Notes: generated by a model from the sequence alone, not told the origin. A DNA stretch of 64,000 nucleotides from Pseudomonas tructae (GCF_004214895.1 NZ_CP035952.1:1178001-1242000); one strand, 5' to 3'; shown: positions 40,804-50,072, counted from the first letter of the stretch. Made by a program: numbers and translations.

Positions 40804-40832
40804 ATTCTGCCTAGGCAAATCCGTTTCGGCAA
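40804..40832 (-). promoter_or_regulatory. sigma-70-type promoter of the riboswitch-mneA transcript
   Basis: On the minus strand TTGCCG - 17 bp - CAGAAT, with the expected transcription start about 7 bp on, just upstream of the aptamer. It overlaps the 3' end of the rsmC-like gene slightly (its stop is at 40842), which suggests a compact but separate transcription unit. Confidence 0.55.
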
Positions 40833-40841
40833 GCGCTCTTT

Positions 40842-41840
40842 TTAACCGCGTGTTGCCTGGTAGATGCGAAAGCCTTGCCCTTCGTCGCGGATCCGGCAAT
40901 TGCCCAGCGCCTCTTCGATCAGCGGCTGATAGCGCAGGAAGCTATTGGCCACCAGGCGAATTTCGCCACCTTTTTTCAGATGATTCGCTGATTTTCGCAG
41001 CAGGTTTTCCGATGCCTGGTAGTTGGTGTGCACCCCGGTGTGAAACGGCGGGTTGCTCAGGATCACATCCAGCTCGCGCGGCGCGGCGTCGATACCGTCG
41101 CCGCTGATCACCTCACCCTCAAGGCCGTTGGCCGCCAGGGTCAAACGACTGCTGGCCACGGCAAAGGCATCGACATCGAGCAGGGTGATGCGGTTTTGCG
41201 GATAGCGCCGCTTGATTGCCGCCCCCAGCACCCCGGCACCGCAACCAAAATCAAGCACGTGGCCGACCGGTAACTGGTCGAGGTTTTCCAGCAGCAGGGC
41301 GCTGCCACGGTCCAGGCGGCCATGGCTGAACACACCCGGCAGGCTGACGATTTGCAGTGGGCCATCAGCCAGTTGCAGTTCGAAATGCTCGGCCAGGCTT
41401 TCCAGGGGCTTGGCCTCAGGCGCGTGCTCTACCGTGACTTGCCACAGCTGGCAGTGGCGGGCGCTGTCGAGCTTGCGTGGTTTGCCAAAGGCATGCAGCT
41501 GCTTGGCGGCGCCTTCAATACCGCCGCGCTTCTCGCCGACCAGGTACAGCTCGCGACCCGCCAGGCGCGAGGCCAGGGCGTTGAGCAGGTAGTTGGTAAG
41601 GTCGCGGGACTTGGGCAAGAACAGCACGGCGCCCGCAAAGGCCTGGGTCGGTGCCTCTACCCCATAATGGCTGCGCCCGGCAAAACGTGCCTGAAGCGCC
41701 GCCTGGTCACCCGCGTGCCAGCTCCAGCCATGGGCTAGCGCAAGCTTGCCGAGCAGGTCGTCGGCAGGCAGGCCGGCCAGCAACAGCGAGCCCTGGAAAA
41801 GATCAGCCTGACGAAGCAACACTTCACTGCGCGGGTCCAT
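40842..41840 (-). CDS. rsmC: 16S rRNA (guanine-1207-N2)-methyltransferase RsmC
   Basis: 332 residues with the tandem duplicated methyltransferase fold of RsmC. The N-terminal half is a degenerate domain with no SAM loop. The C-terminal half has [20 protein letters not shown] (SAM site near 192-211) and the catalytic [14 protein letters not shown]. It modifies G1207 in the 30S subunit. RlmG is the close alternative, but the length (332 rather than about 375) favours RsmC. Confidence 0.88.
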   Translation of the reverse strand: MDPRSEVLLRQADLFQGSLLLAGLPADDLLGKLALAHGWSWHAGDQAALQARFAGRSHYGVEAPTQAFAGAVLFLPKSRDLTNYLLNALASRLAGRELYLVGEKRGGIEGAAKQLHAFGKPRKLDSARHCQLWQVTVEHAPEAKPLESLAEHFELQLADGPLQIVSLPGVFSHGRLDRGSALLLENLDQLPVGHVLDFGCGAGVLGAAIKRRYPQNRITLLDVDAFAVASSRLTLAANGLEGEVISGDGIDAAPRELDVILSNPPFHTGVHTNYQASENLLRKSANHLKKGGEIRLVANSFLRYQPLIEEALGNCRIRDEGQGFRIYQATRG

Positions 41841-41891
41841 GGACGGCGACTCCTGAAAAAAGGGGCGCAGTTTACCAGAGCCGGCCCAGGC

Positions 41892-42854
41892 TTAGACCAG
41901 GCGTCGCGGGCTGCCGGCGAAAAACGCCTCGGCGTTTTCGCTCAACTGCTCGACGATACGTTGCCGCGACTCGACCGCACCCCAGGCGCTGTGCGGGGTG
42001 ACGATCAGGCGCGGAATGTCCGCTGCCAGCAGCGGGTTGCCGTTGACCGGTGGCTCGACGCTCAACACATCGGTGGCAGCGCCTCCCAGATGACCGGCGC
42101 GCAGGGCGTCAGCCAGTGCCTGCTCGTCGATCAGCCCGCCGCGGGCGGTGTTGACCACGAACGCGCCAGGCTTGAGCAGGGCCAGTTCACGGGCGCCCAG
42201 CAGGTTGCGGGTGTGTTCGTTGAGCGGGCAGTGCAGGGTCAGGGCGTCGACCTGCGGCAGCAATTCATCCAGGGCCAGGCGGTCTTCGCGAGGCGGGCGG
42301 CCGGGCAACTGGCCGAGCAACACGCGCATGCCGAACGCTTCAGCCAGGCGCGCCACCGCGCCGCCCAGTTCACCATGGCCGAGCAGGCCGAGGGTTTTGC
42401 CCTCCAGCTCAACGATGGGGAAGTCCAGCAGGCAGAACTGCTGGGCGTTGGCCCATTGCCCGTCGGCGACGGCCTTTTGGTAGTCGCTCAGGCGCGTTGC
42501 CAGAGCCAGCAGCAAGGTCAGGGTGTGCTGTGCCACTGACGGGGTGCCGTAGCCCTGGCAGTTGCTGACCAGCACGCCCTGGGCGCGGGCCGCCTGCAGG
42601 TCGACATTGTTGGTGCCGGTGGCAGCGACCAGAATCAGCTTCAACTCGGGGCAGGCTGCCAAGGTGGCGGCGTCGATCATGACCTTGTTGCTGATCGCCA
42701 CGGTTGCACCCTGCAGGCGCTCGGTGACTTGCCCGGGGGCGGTCGTCGGGTAGAGTTGCAGTTCATCGAAACAGGCCTTGAGGCGACCCAGCGCCAGGTC
42801 ACCCAGGTCCAGGGAGCTATGGTCGAGAAACACGGCGCGACGGGGTGTGGGCAT
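41892..42854 (-). CDS. D-2-hydroxyacid dehydrogenase (hydroxypyruvate/glyoxylate reductase type)
   Basis: 320 residues. NAD(P)-dependent. The nucleotide loop is LGLLGHGELGGAVARLAEAFGM. Catalytic Arg lies in NTARGGLID, then the Glu region SVEPPVNGNPLL and catalytic His in VTPHSAWGAVESR. The GHGELG loop is typical of HprA/GhrB-like glycerate dehydrogenases. The ATG at 42854 has GGAG 7 bases upstream. It is third in an oxidoreductase-MerR-dehydrogenase run. Confidence 0.9.
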   Translation of the reverse strand: MPTPRRAVFLDHSSLDLGDLALGRLKACFDELQLYPTTAPGQVTERLQGATVAISNKVMIDAATLAACPELKLILVAATGTNNVDLQAARAQGVLVSNCQGYGTPSVAQHTLTLLLALATRLSDYQKAVADGQWANAQQFCLLDFPIVELEGKTLGLLGHGELGGAVARLAEAFGMRVLLGQLPGRPPREDRLALDELLPQVDALTLHCPLNEHTRNLLGARELALLKPGAFVVNTARGGLIDEQALADALRAGHLGGAATDVLSVEPPVNGNPLLAADIPRLIVTPHSAWGAVESRQRIVEQLSENAEAFFAGSPRRLV

Positions 42855-42874
42855 AGGGCGGCTCCAGTGAGGGC

Positions 42875-43243
42875 TCAAGCGTTGTAGGCAAAGCAGTCGT
42901 ACTGGCTGTGCTCGAGGCTGATCTCCAGTTCGAGCAGGCCTTGATGTTGCAGTTGCAGCGCCTGGATCTGCGCCTGCACCTGGGCTTTCTTGCCAGCAAT
43001 TGCCTGGCGGACCTTTTCTATCGGCAACCCGGCCTGTTCGTCAGCGACCAGGGTTTGCATCTCCTTGAGACTGAAACCGAGCTTTTGCGCGCACTTGATC
43101 AGGCTCAGCAGGGCGATGCTCTGCTGGTCATACAGGCGATAGCTGCCCTGGCGCCTGGGCGCCGGCAACAGGCCGATGCGCTCATAGTGGCGAATGCTCT
43201 TGATGGTTGCCCCGGACAACTGCGCGGCTTTGCCGATGTACAT
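42875..43243 (-). CDS. MerR-family transcriptional regulator, 122 aa
   Basis: Helix-turn-helix at 1-70 (MYIGKAAQLSGATIKSIRHYERIGLLP), then the MerR dimerisation helix. The C-terminus (QYDCFAYNA) has a single cysteine and not the CueR/MerR metal-site pair, so metal sensing of that kind is unlikely. The gene starts 11 bp after the oxidoreductase stop and ends 20 bp before the dehydrogenase, so it probably regulates this three-gene operon in response to a small organic or redox signal. Confidence 0.88.
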   Translation of the reverse strand: MYIGKAAQLSGATIKSIRHYERIGLLPAPRRQGSYRLYDQQSIALLSLIKCAQKLGFSLKEMQTLVADEQAGLPIEKVRQAIAGKKAQVQAQIQALQLQHQGLLELEISLEHSQYDCFAYNA

Positions 43244-43254
43244 CGAACGTCCTG

Positions 43255-43833
43255 TTAGTACCGCCGAGCGAGCATGCGCGCCTGTTGCAGCCAGGCATCG
43301 CGTTGCTGCTGGGTAGAGCTGATGATGGGGCCAAACGTTAACGTCTTTTTCGCCTTGATTCCACAGAAGCCCAGGGTTGTGCGGCGCATCTGCTGCAGGG
43401 CCGGCATGCGATAGACCCAGCGGTAGTACCAGGGCGGGGTGTCCATGCTCACCAGCAGGTCGGCGCTGCGGCCCTTGAGCAGTTGCGCAGGAAAGGGCGA
43501 GCCTGTGCGGTACTGGAAGGCGAAGCCAGGCAGCAGGATGCGGTCGAGAAAGCCCTTGAGCAATGCCGGAATACCGCCCCACCAGACCGGGAAAACCAGT
43601 ACCAGGTGCTCGGCCCAATGGATCAACTGCTGAGCGTGCAGCAGGTCTGGCTCCAGGGCTTGGACCTGTTGATAGCCGTCGCGCAGGATCGGGTCGAAGG
43701 CCAGCTTGCCCAGTTCCAGCAGGCAGACGTCGTGCCCCTGCTCGCGGGCGCTGGTGAGGTAGCTGTTGCTTAATGCAGCGCAGAAGCTGCTGCTGGAAGG
43801 GTGGCCGAGTACCACCAGGATTCGCGTGCTCAT
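43255..43833 (-). CDS. NAD(P)H oxidoreductase, flavodoxin-like (KefF/MdaB type)
   Basis: 192 residues from the ATG at 43833. N-terminal ILVVLGHPSSSSFCAALSNSYL is the flavin phosphate loop. LVLVFPVWWGGIPALLKGFLDRILLPGFAF is the central signature of the NQO1/KefF/MdaB quinone reductase family, with FGPI near the C-terminus. It likely reduces quinones by two electrons to limit oxidative stress. A MerR regulator follows directly. A longer frame starts at TTG 43854 but has no better ribosome site. Confidence 0.86.
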   Translation of the reverse strand: MSTRILVVLGHPSSSSFCAALSNSYLTSAREQGHDVCLLELGKLAFDPILRDGYQQVQALEPDLLHAQQLIHWAEHLVLVFPVWWGGIPALLKGFLDRILLPGFAFQYRTGSPFPAQLLKGRSADLLVSMDTPPWYYRWVYRMPALQQMRRTTLGFCGIKAKKTLTFGPIISSTQQQRDAWLQQARMLARRY

Positions 43834-43964
43834 CGACGGCAGGTCCATGGTCAAAAGCGCGCAGGCTAATGCTTGCCCCTAGGAGGAGAGTCAAGGCTGT
43901 CGCCCGAAAGGGCGAAGGCGTAAGGTATCGCCCCCAACTTCCTACTATGGCGCAAGGAGCCCCC

Positions 43965-44594
43965 ATGTACTGGGCCGAATTTCTGACTGTGGCGTTGATT
44001 CACCTGCTGGCGGTGGCCAGCCCCGGCCCCGATTTTGCCGTGGTGGTACGCGAAAGTGTTACCCATGGCCGGCGCGCTGGCACCTGGACCGCATTTGGCG
44101 TCGGTATGGCAATTTTCCTGCATGTCGGTTATTCGCTACTGGGGATCGGCCTGATCGTGTCGCAGTCGATCATGCTGTTCAATGCGCTGAAATGGCTGGC
44201 GGCGGCTTACCTGCTGTACATCGGCTTCAAGGCCCTGCGTGCTGGCCCTGCGGCGCCCGGCAGTGAAGCCGTGCAGGCTTCGACGGTCGAACGCACGCCA
44301 CGGGCCGCGTTCGTCGCCGGCTTCATGACCAACGGCCTGAATCCCAAGGCGACGTTGTTCTTCCTGTCGCTGTTCACCGTGGTCATCAACCCGCACACGC
44401 CTCTGGCAATCCAGGCCGGGTACGGTGTGTACCTGGCCGTGGCGACCGGCCTGTGGTTCTGCCTGGTGGCGATGCTGTTCAGCCAGCAGCGGGTGCGCGC
44501 AGCTTTCGCCCGCATGGGCCACTGGTTTGACCGCACCATGGGCGCGGTGCTGATTGCCCTGGGGGTGAAGATCGCATTCACCCAGATGCATTGA
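43965..44594 (+). CDS. LysE/RhtB-family amino acid exporter
   Basis: 209 residues with six hydrophobic segments. N-terminal VALIHLLAVASPGPDFAVVVRESVTHGRRAG is the RhtB-type signature, and AAFVAGFMTNGLNPKATLFFLSLFTVV is the second conserved block. It exports amino acids or derivatives across the inner membrane. The ATG at 43965 has AAGGAG upstream; the in-frame extension to 43773 lies antisense to the oxidoreductase gene and is ignored. Confidence 0.9.
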   Translation: MYWAEFLTVALIHLLAVASPGPDFAVVVRESVTHGRRAGTWTAFGVGMAIFLHVGYSLLGIGLIVSQSIMLFNALKWLAAAYLLYIGFKALRAGPAAPGSEAVQASTVERTPRAAFVAGFMTNGLNPKATLFFLSLFTVVINPHTPLAIQAGYGVYLAVATGLWFCLVAMLFSQQRVRAAFARMGHWFDRTMGAVLIALGVKIAFTQMH

Positions 44595-44663
44595 TGCTTT
44601 GAAGCCACTCGTCCCTGCGCCGGGCAAATCATTCCTTTGGCTGATTTGGCCGTTGCGGTGGCG

Positions 44664-44709
44664 TTCTAGAGTAAGGCATGTCTTGCCCAGCCTGTTGTGC
44701 ACTCTAGAA
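44664..44709. repeat. 9-bp inverted repeat in the acyl-CoA ligase leader
   Basis: TTCTAGAGT (44664-44672) and ACTCTAGAA (44701-44709), perfect, 28 bp apart. The right arm ends just before the ribosome site (AGGGA). CTAG is rare in this genome's DNA, so two symmetric copies are notable. It could be a split operator or a leader hairpin masking the ribosome site. Confidence 0.4.
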
Positions 44710-44720
44710 AAGGGACTCCT

Positions 44721-46403
44721 ATGTTGCAGACTCGCGTCATTCCTCCCGCCGAGGGCGCCTATCAGTTTCCGTTGTTGATCAAGCGCCTGTTGATGTCGGG
44801 CAGCCGCTACGAGAAAACCCGCGAAATCGTCTACCGCGACCAGTTGCGCTATAGCTACCTGACCCTCAACGAGCGTATCGCGCGGCTGGCCAATGTGCTT
44901 ACCGCGGCTGGGGTCAAGGCCGGTGACACCGTGGCGGTGATGGACTGGGACAGTCATCGTTATCTCGAGTGCATGTTCGCCATCCCGATGATCGGTGCGG
45001 TGGCGCACACCATCAACGTGCGCCTGTCGCCGGAGCAGATCCTCTACACCATGAACCACGCTGACGACCGCTTGGTGCTGGTCAACAGCGACTTCGTCGG
45101 CCTTTACCAGACCATCGCCGGGCAATTGACCACGGTGGAGAAAACCCTGCTGCTGACCGATGGCGAGCAGAAAACCGCCGACCTGCCCAACCTGGTCGGC
45201 GAGTATGAGCAACTGCTGGCGGCGGCCAGCCCGGTGTATGAGTTCCCCGATTTCGACGAGAACTCGGTGGCTACCACCTTCTACACCACCGGTACCACCG
45301 GCAACCCCAAGGGCGTGTATTTCACCCATCGGCAACTGGTGCTGCACACCCTGGCGACGACCTCGGTCATCGGCAGTATCGACAGTGTGCGCCTGCTCGG
45401 CAGCAACGATGTGTACATGCCCATCACCCCGATGTTCCACGTTCACGCCTGGGGCATCCCCTACGTGGCGACCATGCTCGGAATCAAGCAGGTCTACCCG
45501 GGGCGCTACGAGCCGGAAATGCTCTGTGAGCTGTGGCGCAAGGAGAAGGTGACCTTCTCGCATTGCGTGCCGACCATCCTGCAGATGCTGCTCAACGCCA
45601 AGGGCGCCCAGCAGCAGGACTTCGGTGGCTGGAAGATCATCATTGGCGGCAGCTCGCTGAACCGCGCCTTGTATGAAGCGGCCAAGGCTCGCGGGATTCA
45701 GTTGACTGCAGCCTATGGTATGTCCGAGACCTGCCCGCTGGTGGCCTGCGCCCACCTCAACGACGAGTTGCTGGCCGGCAGCGAAGACGAATGCATCACC
45801 TACCGGATCAAGGCCGGTGTGCCGGTGCCACTGGTGGAAGCGGCAACCGTCGACGGCAATGGCAACTTCCTCCCAGCCGATGGCGAAACCCAGGGCGAGC
45901 TGGTGTTGCGCGCGCCCTGGCTGAGCATGGGCTACTTCCGCGAGCCTGAGAAGGGCGCCGAGCTCTGGCAGGGTGGCTGGTTGCACACCGGTGACGTGGC
46001 GACCCTCGACAGCATGGGCATAATCGACATTCGCGACCGCATCAAGGACGTGATCAAGACCGGTGGCGAATGGATTTCATCACTGGAGCTCGAAGACCTG
46101 ATCAGCCGCCATCCGGCGATCCGCGAAGTGGCCGTGGTCGGCGTCGCCGATCCACAGTGGGGCGAGCGGCCGTTTGCCTTGCTGGTGATCCAGGACGGCC
46201 AGAGCATCGATGCCAAGGGCCTCAAGGAACACCTCAAGCCGTTCGTGGAGCTGGGGCACATCAACAAGTGGGCGATCCCCACCCAGATCGCCCTTGTTAC
46301 TGAAATTCCCAAGACCAGTGTCGGCAAGCTCGACAAGAAGCGCATCCGCCTGGACATCAGCCAGTGGCAAGCCAGTAACAGCACCTTCCTGTCGACCCTG
46401 TAA
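44721..46403 (+). CDS. fatty-acid--CoA ligase (AlkK-like, probably medium chain)
   Basis: 560 residues. Adenylate-forming enzyme that activates fatty acids to acyl-CoA for beta-oxidation. The AMP-binding P-loop is TTFYTTGTTGNPKG (near 182-195). A5-type YGMSETCP, GWLHTGDVATLD and the C-terminal hinge and catalytic Lys region (IPKTSVGKLDKKRIR) are intact. It resembles the P. putida chromosomal AlkK-like ligase I remember (PP_0763), used for medium chains. The ATG at 44721 has AGGGA upstream. Confidence 0.92.
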   Translation: MLQTRVIPPAEGAYQFPLLIKRLLMSGSRYEKTREIVYRDQLRYSYLTLNERIARLANVLTAAGVKAGDTVAVMDWDSHRYLECMFAIPMIGAVAHTINVRLSPEQILYTMNHADDRLVLVNSDFVGLYQTIAGQLTTVEKTLLLTDGEQKTADLPNLVGEYEQLLAAASPVYEFPDFDENSVATTFYTTGTTGNPKGVYFTHRQLVLHTLATTSVIGSIDSVRLLGSNDVYMPITPMFHVHAWGIPYVATMLGIKQVYPGRYEPEMLCELWRKEKVTFSHCVPTILQMLLNAKGAQQQDFGGWKIIIGGSSLNRALYEAAKARGIQLTAAYGMSETCPLVACAHLNDELLAGSEDECITYRIKAGVPVPLVEAATVDGNGNFLPADGETQGELVLRAPWLSMGYFREPEKGAELWQGGWLHTGDVATLDSMGIIDIRDRIKDVIKTGGEWISSLELEDLISRHPAIREVAVVGVADPQWGERPFALLVIQDGQSIDAKGLKEHLKPFVELGHINKWAIPTQIALVTEIPKTSVGKLDKKRIRLDISQWQASNSTFLSTL

Positions 46404-46735
46404 AACCTGGCGGGTCGTGCCCATCCGGGCGCGACCCGCACGCCAGACGCTTGGCCGCCTTGTCAATTTGCCAAATTCAGCCATTCTTCCCCAGCCAGCG
46501 TAGTGGCCTGTCGTTATAGCCCACGTCAGAGAGGTTGGGATGCAAATCACACTTTAGAGGGATCAAGCAGTTCAACCTGCTGGCTATAGTCGGTTCAGGG
46601 GATTTTCAGGAACGGGGGATCGCACATGCATGTGCCCAGCCACTCGCTCGACCAAAAGGCGCGCTCACGCCGGTCGACGATGCGTTTCTGCAAAGGACTC
46701 ACTGCCATAAAAATAAAGTACATGGAGTAGCGTCG
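46404..46735. other. 332-bp regulatory region before the DUF1302-DUF1329 pair
   Basis: No gene seen. It contains a TATAGT -10-like hexamer near 46583, a small hairpin (AGCAG-N6-CTGCT, 46566-46581), and the 14-bp palindrome at 46622-46635. It probably holds the promoter and activator sites of the DUF1302 operon, perhaps for the LuxR-type regulator at 50.2 kb. Confidence 0.45.
46622..46635. promoter_or_regulatory. perfect 14-bp palindrome upstream of DUF1302
   Basis: GCACATGCATGTGC, fully symmetric with no spacer, about 100 bp upstream of the DUF1302 start. It has the look of a dimeric repressor site; no regulator can be assigned. Confidence 0.4.
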
Positions 46736-48625
46736 ATGACATCAGCAAATCTGTTCTGGCGCCGGGCAAAACTGCCGCTGGCCGTCAGCCTCGCTTCTAC
46801 GCTCGCCGGTCCTGCATTCGGCGTCAGTTTCAATATCGGGGAAATCGAAGGCTCGTTCGACTCGTCGCTGTCGGTGGGGGCGAGCTGGTCGACAGCCAAG
46901 CCGAACAGGGACCTGATCGGTGTCAACAACGGCGGCAAGGGCCTGTCGCAAACCTCCGATGACGGCCACCTGAACTTCAAGCGCGGTGAGACCTTCTCGA
47001 AGATCTTCAAGGGCATCCATGACCTGGAGCTCAAGTACGGCGATACCGGGGTATTCGTCCGTGGCAAGTACTGGTACGACTTTGAACTCAAGGATGAGCA
47101 TCGCGAGTTCAAGGACATCAGCGACATCAACCGCAAAGAGGGTGCCAAGTCGTCCGGCGGGCAGATTCTCGACGCCTTCGTTTACCACAACTACTCGATC
47201 GCTGATCATCCGGGCTCGGTGCGCCTGGGCAAGCAGGTGGTCAGCTGGGGTGAAAGTACCTTTATCGGTGGCGGTATCAACTCGATCAACCCGATCGACG
47301 TGGCCGCGTTCCGCCGGCCTGGTGCCGAGGTCAAGGAAGGCCTGATCCCGGTCAACATGTTCTACGTTTCGCAGAGCCTGACCGACAACCTCTCGGCCGA
47401 AGCCTTCTACCAGATCGAGTGGGACCAGACCGTCGTCGACAACTGCGGCACCTTCTTCTCCCAGCCGGACATCATTGCCGACGGTTGTACCGATAACCTG
47501 CGCGTGCTCAACAGCAGCCGTACGGTACCGGGTGCTGCCCAGCAGTTCCTCGCCAGCCGTGGCGTGAACATCAACGAAGAAGGCGTGATGGTCCGTCGCG
47601 GCCCGGACCGCGATGCCCGCGACAGTGGCCAGTTCGGCGTTGCCATGCGCTACATGTTCGAGCCGCTGGACACCGAGTTCGGCGCCTACTTCATGAACTA
47701 CCACAGCCGTGCGCCGATCTTCAGCGCCACGGGCGCCGCACCGTCGGTGTATGCCGGCCTGGCAGGGCTGCCAGCCAACCTGCGGCCACTGGCGCCGTTG
47801 ATCGTTGCCGGTAACTCGAAGTACTTCGTCGAGTACCCCGAAGACATCCGCCTGTACGGCTTGAGCTTCTCCACCACCTTGCCCACCGGCACGGCCTGGA
47901 GCGGTGAAATCAGTTACCGGCCGAACGCGCCGGTGCAGTTGAACACCACCGACATCCTGTTTGCCGGTGTGCGCCCGATCGGTGGGACGCTGGCCAACGC
48001 TTCATTGCTCAATGGTGTGCCGGGCCAGGACCTGCACGGTTACACCCGCAAGGAAATCACCCAGTTCCAGACCACCTTCACGCACTTCTTCGATCAGGTC
48101 ATGGGCGCCAGCCGCCTGACCCTGGTCGGTGAAGTGGGCGTAACCCATGTCGGCGGCCTGGAAAGCTCGAGCAAGATGCGCTACGGCCGTGACCCGGTCT
48201 ACGGCCCAGGCCCGCTGCCTTCTACCGGTGGTGCCAACACCTGCTCGCAGATACTCAATGCCGGGACCATCGCTGGCGCCGGGCCTGGCACCTCGACGGC
48301 CAACCTCAACCGCAAGTGCGAAAACGACGGTTACACCACCAGCACTGCCTGGGGTTACCGTGGTCGGGCGATCTGGGACTACAACGACGTGTTCGCCGGG
48401 GTCAACCTCAAGCCGAACATCGCCTGGTCTCATGACGTTTCCGGTTACTCGCCTGGCCCAGGGGCCAACTTCGAGGAAGGGCGCAAGGCGATCAGCCTGG
48501 GCCTGGATGCCGAGTACCAGAACACCTACACCACCAGCCTGTCGTACACCAACTTCTTCGACGGCAAGTACACCACCGTGGATGATCGCGACTTCATCGC
48601 ACTCAGCTTCGGCGTGAACTTCTAA
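46736..48625 (+). CDS. DUF1302-family outer membrane protein
   Basis: 629 residues. The signal peptide ends near AFG-V (residue ~28) and the remainder is rich in beta strands and aromatic girdles, ending in DRDFIALSFGVNF with a C-terminal Phe typical of outer-membrane barrels. DUF1302 proteins are usually paired with DUF1329, as here. The ATG at 46736 has GGAG upstream. Proposed role: channel or export/import of hydrophobic or lipid-like compounds; inference from the neighbouring acyl-CoA ligase. Confidence 0.88.
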   Translation: MTSANLFWRRAKLPLAVSLASTLAGPAFGVSFNIGEIEGSFDSSLSVGASWSTAKPNRDLIGVNNGGKGLSQTSDDGHLNFKRGETFSKIFKGIHDLELKYGDTGVFVRGKYWYDFELKDEHREFKDISDINRKEGAKSSGGQILDAFVYHNYSIADHPGSVRLGKQVVSWGESTFIGGGINSINPIDVAAFRRPGAEVKEGLIPVNMFYVSQSLTDNLSAEAFYQIEWDQTVVDNCGTFFSQPDIIADGCTDNLRVLNSSRTVPGAAQQFLASRGVNINEEGVMVRRGPDRDARDSGQFGVAMRYMFEPLDTEFGAYFMNYHSRAPIFSATGAAPSVYAGLAGLPANLRPLAPLIVAGNSKYFVEYPEDIRLYGLSFSTTLPTGTAWSGEISYRPNAPVQLNTTDILFAGVRPIGGTLANASLLNGVPGQDLHGYTRKEITQFQTTFTHFFDQVMGASRLTLVGEVGVTHVGGLESSSKMRYGRDPVYGPGPLPSTGGANTCSQILNAGTIAGAGPGTSTANLNRKCENDGYTTSTAWGYRGRAIWDYNDVFAGVNLKPNIAWSHDVSGYSPGPGANFEEGRKAISLGLDAEYQNTYTTSLSYTNFFDGKYTTVDDRDFIALSFGVNF

Positions 48626-48652
48626 GAACACGGATTCAGGACGACCATAAAG

Positions 48653-50017
48653 ATGAAAACCACCAAGACTCTGTTGCAAGCCGGTGTGCTGGGCCTGTCG
48701 TTGTTGGCAACCGGCGTCATGGCGGCGGTGTCCGCCGACGAGGCGGCCAAGCTGGGCGCAAGCCTCACCCCCATGGGCGCGGAAAAGGCCGGCAACGCTG
48801 ACGGCTCGATCAGCGCCTGGCAGCCGCTCAGCAAGACTGCCGGCACTGTCGACGCCAAGGGCTTCCTCTCCAACCCTTACGGTAGCGAGCAGCCCAAGTT
48901 CACCATCACTGCGCAGAACGTCGACCAGTACAAGGACAAACTGTCCCCAGGCCAGGTCGCCATGTTCAAGCGCTACCCGGACACCTTCAAGATCCCGGTG
49001 TACCCGACCCACCGCGGCGCCACCGTGCCGGATGATGTATTTGCCGCGATCAAGCAAAACGCCACCAAGACCAACCTGGTTGCCGGCGGCAACGGACTGG
49101 AAAACTTTACCACTGCAGTACCGTTCCCGATTCCCAAGAGCGGTGTCGAAGTCATCTGGAACCACATCACTCGCTATCGCGGCGGTAGTGTGACCCGTCT
49201 GGTGACCCAGGCTACGCCGCAAACCAACGGCTCCTACAGCCTGGTGTACTTCCAGGACCAGTTCGTCTTTCGTGACAAAATGAAGGACTTCGATCCGGCC
49301 AACCCGGGCAACGTGCTGTTCTACTTCAAGCAGGAGGTCACTGCGCCGGCGCGTCTGGCCGGTACCGTGCTGTTGGTCCACGAGACCCTGGACCAGGTCA
49401 AGGAACCGCGCAAGGCGTGGGTCTACAACGCCGGTCAGCGCCGGGTGCGCCAGGCACCGCAGGTGTCCTACGATGGTCCGGGTACCGCTGCCGATGGCCT
49501 GCGCACGTCCGACAACCTGGACATGTTCAACGGTGCGCCGGACCGTTACGACTGGAAGCTGGAAGGCAAGAAAGAGATGTACATTGCCTCCAACAGCTAC
49601 AAGCTCGACGACCCCAAGCTCAAGTACGGCGACATCATCAAGGCTGGGCACATCAACCAAGACCTGAGCCGTTATGAACTGCGCCGGGTCTGGCACGTGG
49701 TTGCGACTCTCAAGCCTGGCCAGCGTCATATTTATGCCAAGCGTGACTTCTACATCGACGAAGACACCTGGCAGGCCGCGGTGATCGACCAGTACGATGG
49801 TCGCAACCAACTGTGGCGCGTTTCCGAGGCCCACTCCCAGGACTACTACAACGTCCAGGTGCCATGGTACACCCTGGAAGCCATCTATGACCTGCAGTCG
49901 GGTCGTTACCTGGCCCTGGGCATGAAGAACGAGGAAAAGAAAGCCTACGACTTCGGCTTCACTGCCGCCAAGGCTGAGTTCCAGCCTGCAGCGCTTCGCC
50001 AGGCAGGTGTGCGCTAA
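48653..50017 (+). CDS. DUF1329-family periplasmic/outer-membrane-associated protein
   Basis: 454 residues with a Sec signal peptide (cleavage near VMA-A, residue 25). No lipobox is visible. The body has SADEAAKLGASLTPMGAEKAGNADGSI and later LRRVWHVVATLKPGQRHIYAKRDFYID, standard DUF1329 features. DUF1329 resembles LolA/LolB-type lipid-binding folds, so it may carry a hydrophobic molecule to or from the DUF1302 protein. It lies 27 bp after DUF1302 in one operon ending at a strong terminator. Confidence 0.88.
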   Translation: MKTTKTLLQAGVLGLSLLATGVMAAVSADEAAKLGASLTPMGAEKAGNADGSISAWQPLSKTAGTVDAKGFLSNPYGSEQPKFTITAQNVDQYKDKLSPGQVAMFKRYPDTFKIPVYPTHRGATVPDDVFAAIKQNATKTNLVAGGNGLENFTTAVPFPIPKSGVEVIWNHITRYRGGSVTRLVTQATPQTNGSYSLVYFQDQFVFRDKMKDFDPANPGNVLFYFKQEVTAPARLAGTVLLVHETLDQVKEPRKAWVYNAGQRRVRQAPQVSYDGPGTAADGLRTSDNLDMFNGAPDRYDWKLEGKKEMYIASNSYKLDDPKLKYGDIIKAGHINQDLSRYELRRVWHVVATLKPGQRHIYAKRDFYIDEDTWQAAVIDQYDGRNQLWRVSEAHSQDYYNVQVPWYTLEAIYDLQSGRYLALGMKNEEKKAYDFGFTAAKAEFQPAALRQAGVR

Positions 50018-50043
50018 GTTTCAAACCTCCGTGTGATCTCCCA

Positions 50044-50072
50044 GAACGCCCCGGCTTGCCGGGGCGTTTCTG
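50044..50072 (+). terminator. intrinsic terminator after DUF1329
   Basis: AGAACGCCCCGGC / GCCGGGGCGTTTCT, 13-bp stem with one small bulge-free loop (TT) and a T-rich 3' side, 27 bp past the DUF1329 stop. It works mainly for the plus strand. Confidence 0.88.

Noticed and set aside
44136..45986. 616-codon minus-strand open frame
   Set aside because: Antisense to the LysE-type and acyl-CoA ligase genes; composition is typical of GC-rich shadow frames.
48002..49834. 610-codon minus-strand open frame
   Set aside because: Antisense to DUF1302/DUF1329; no start signal and no domain.
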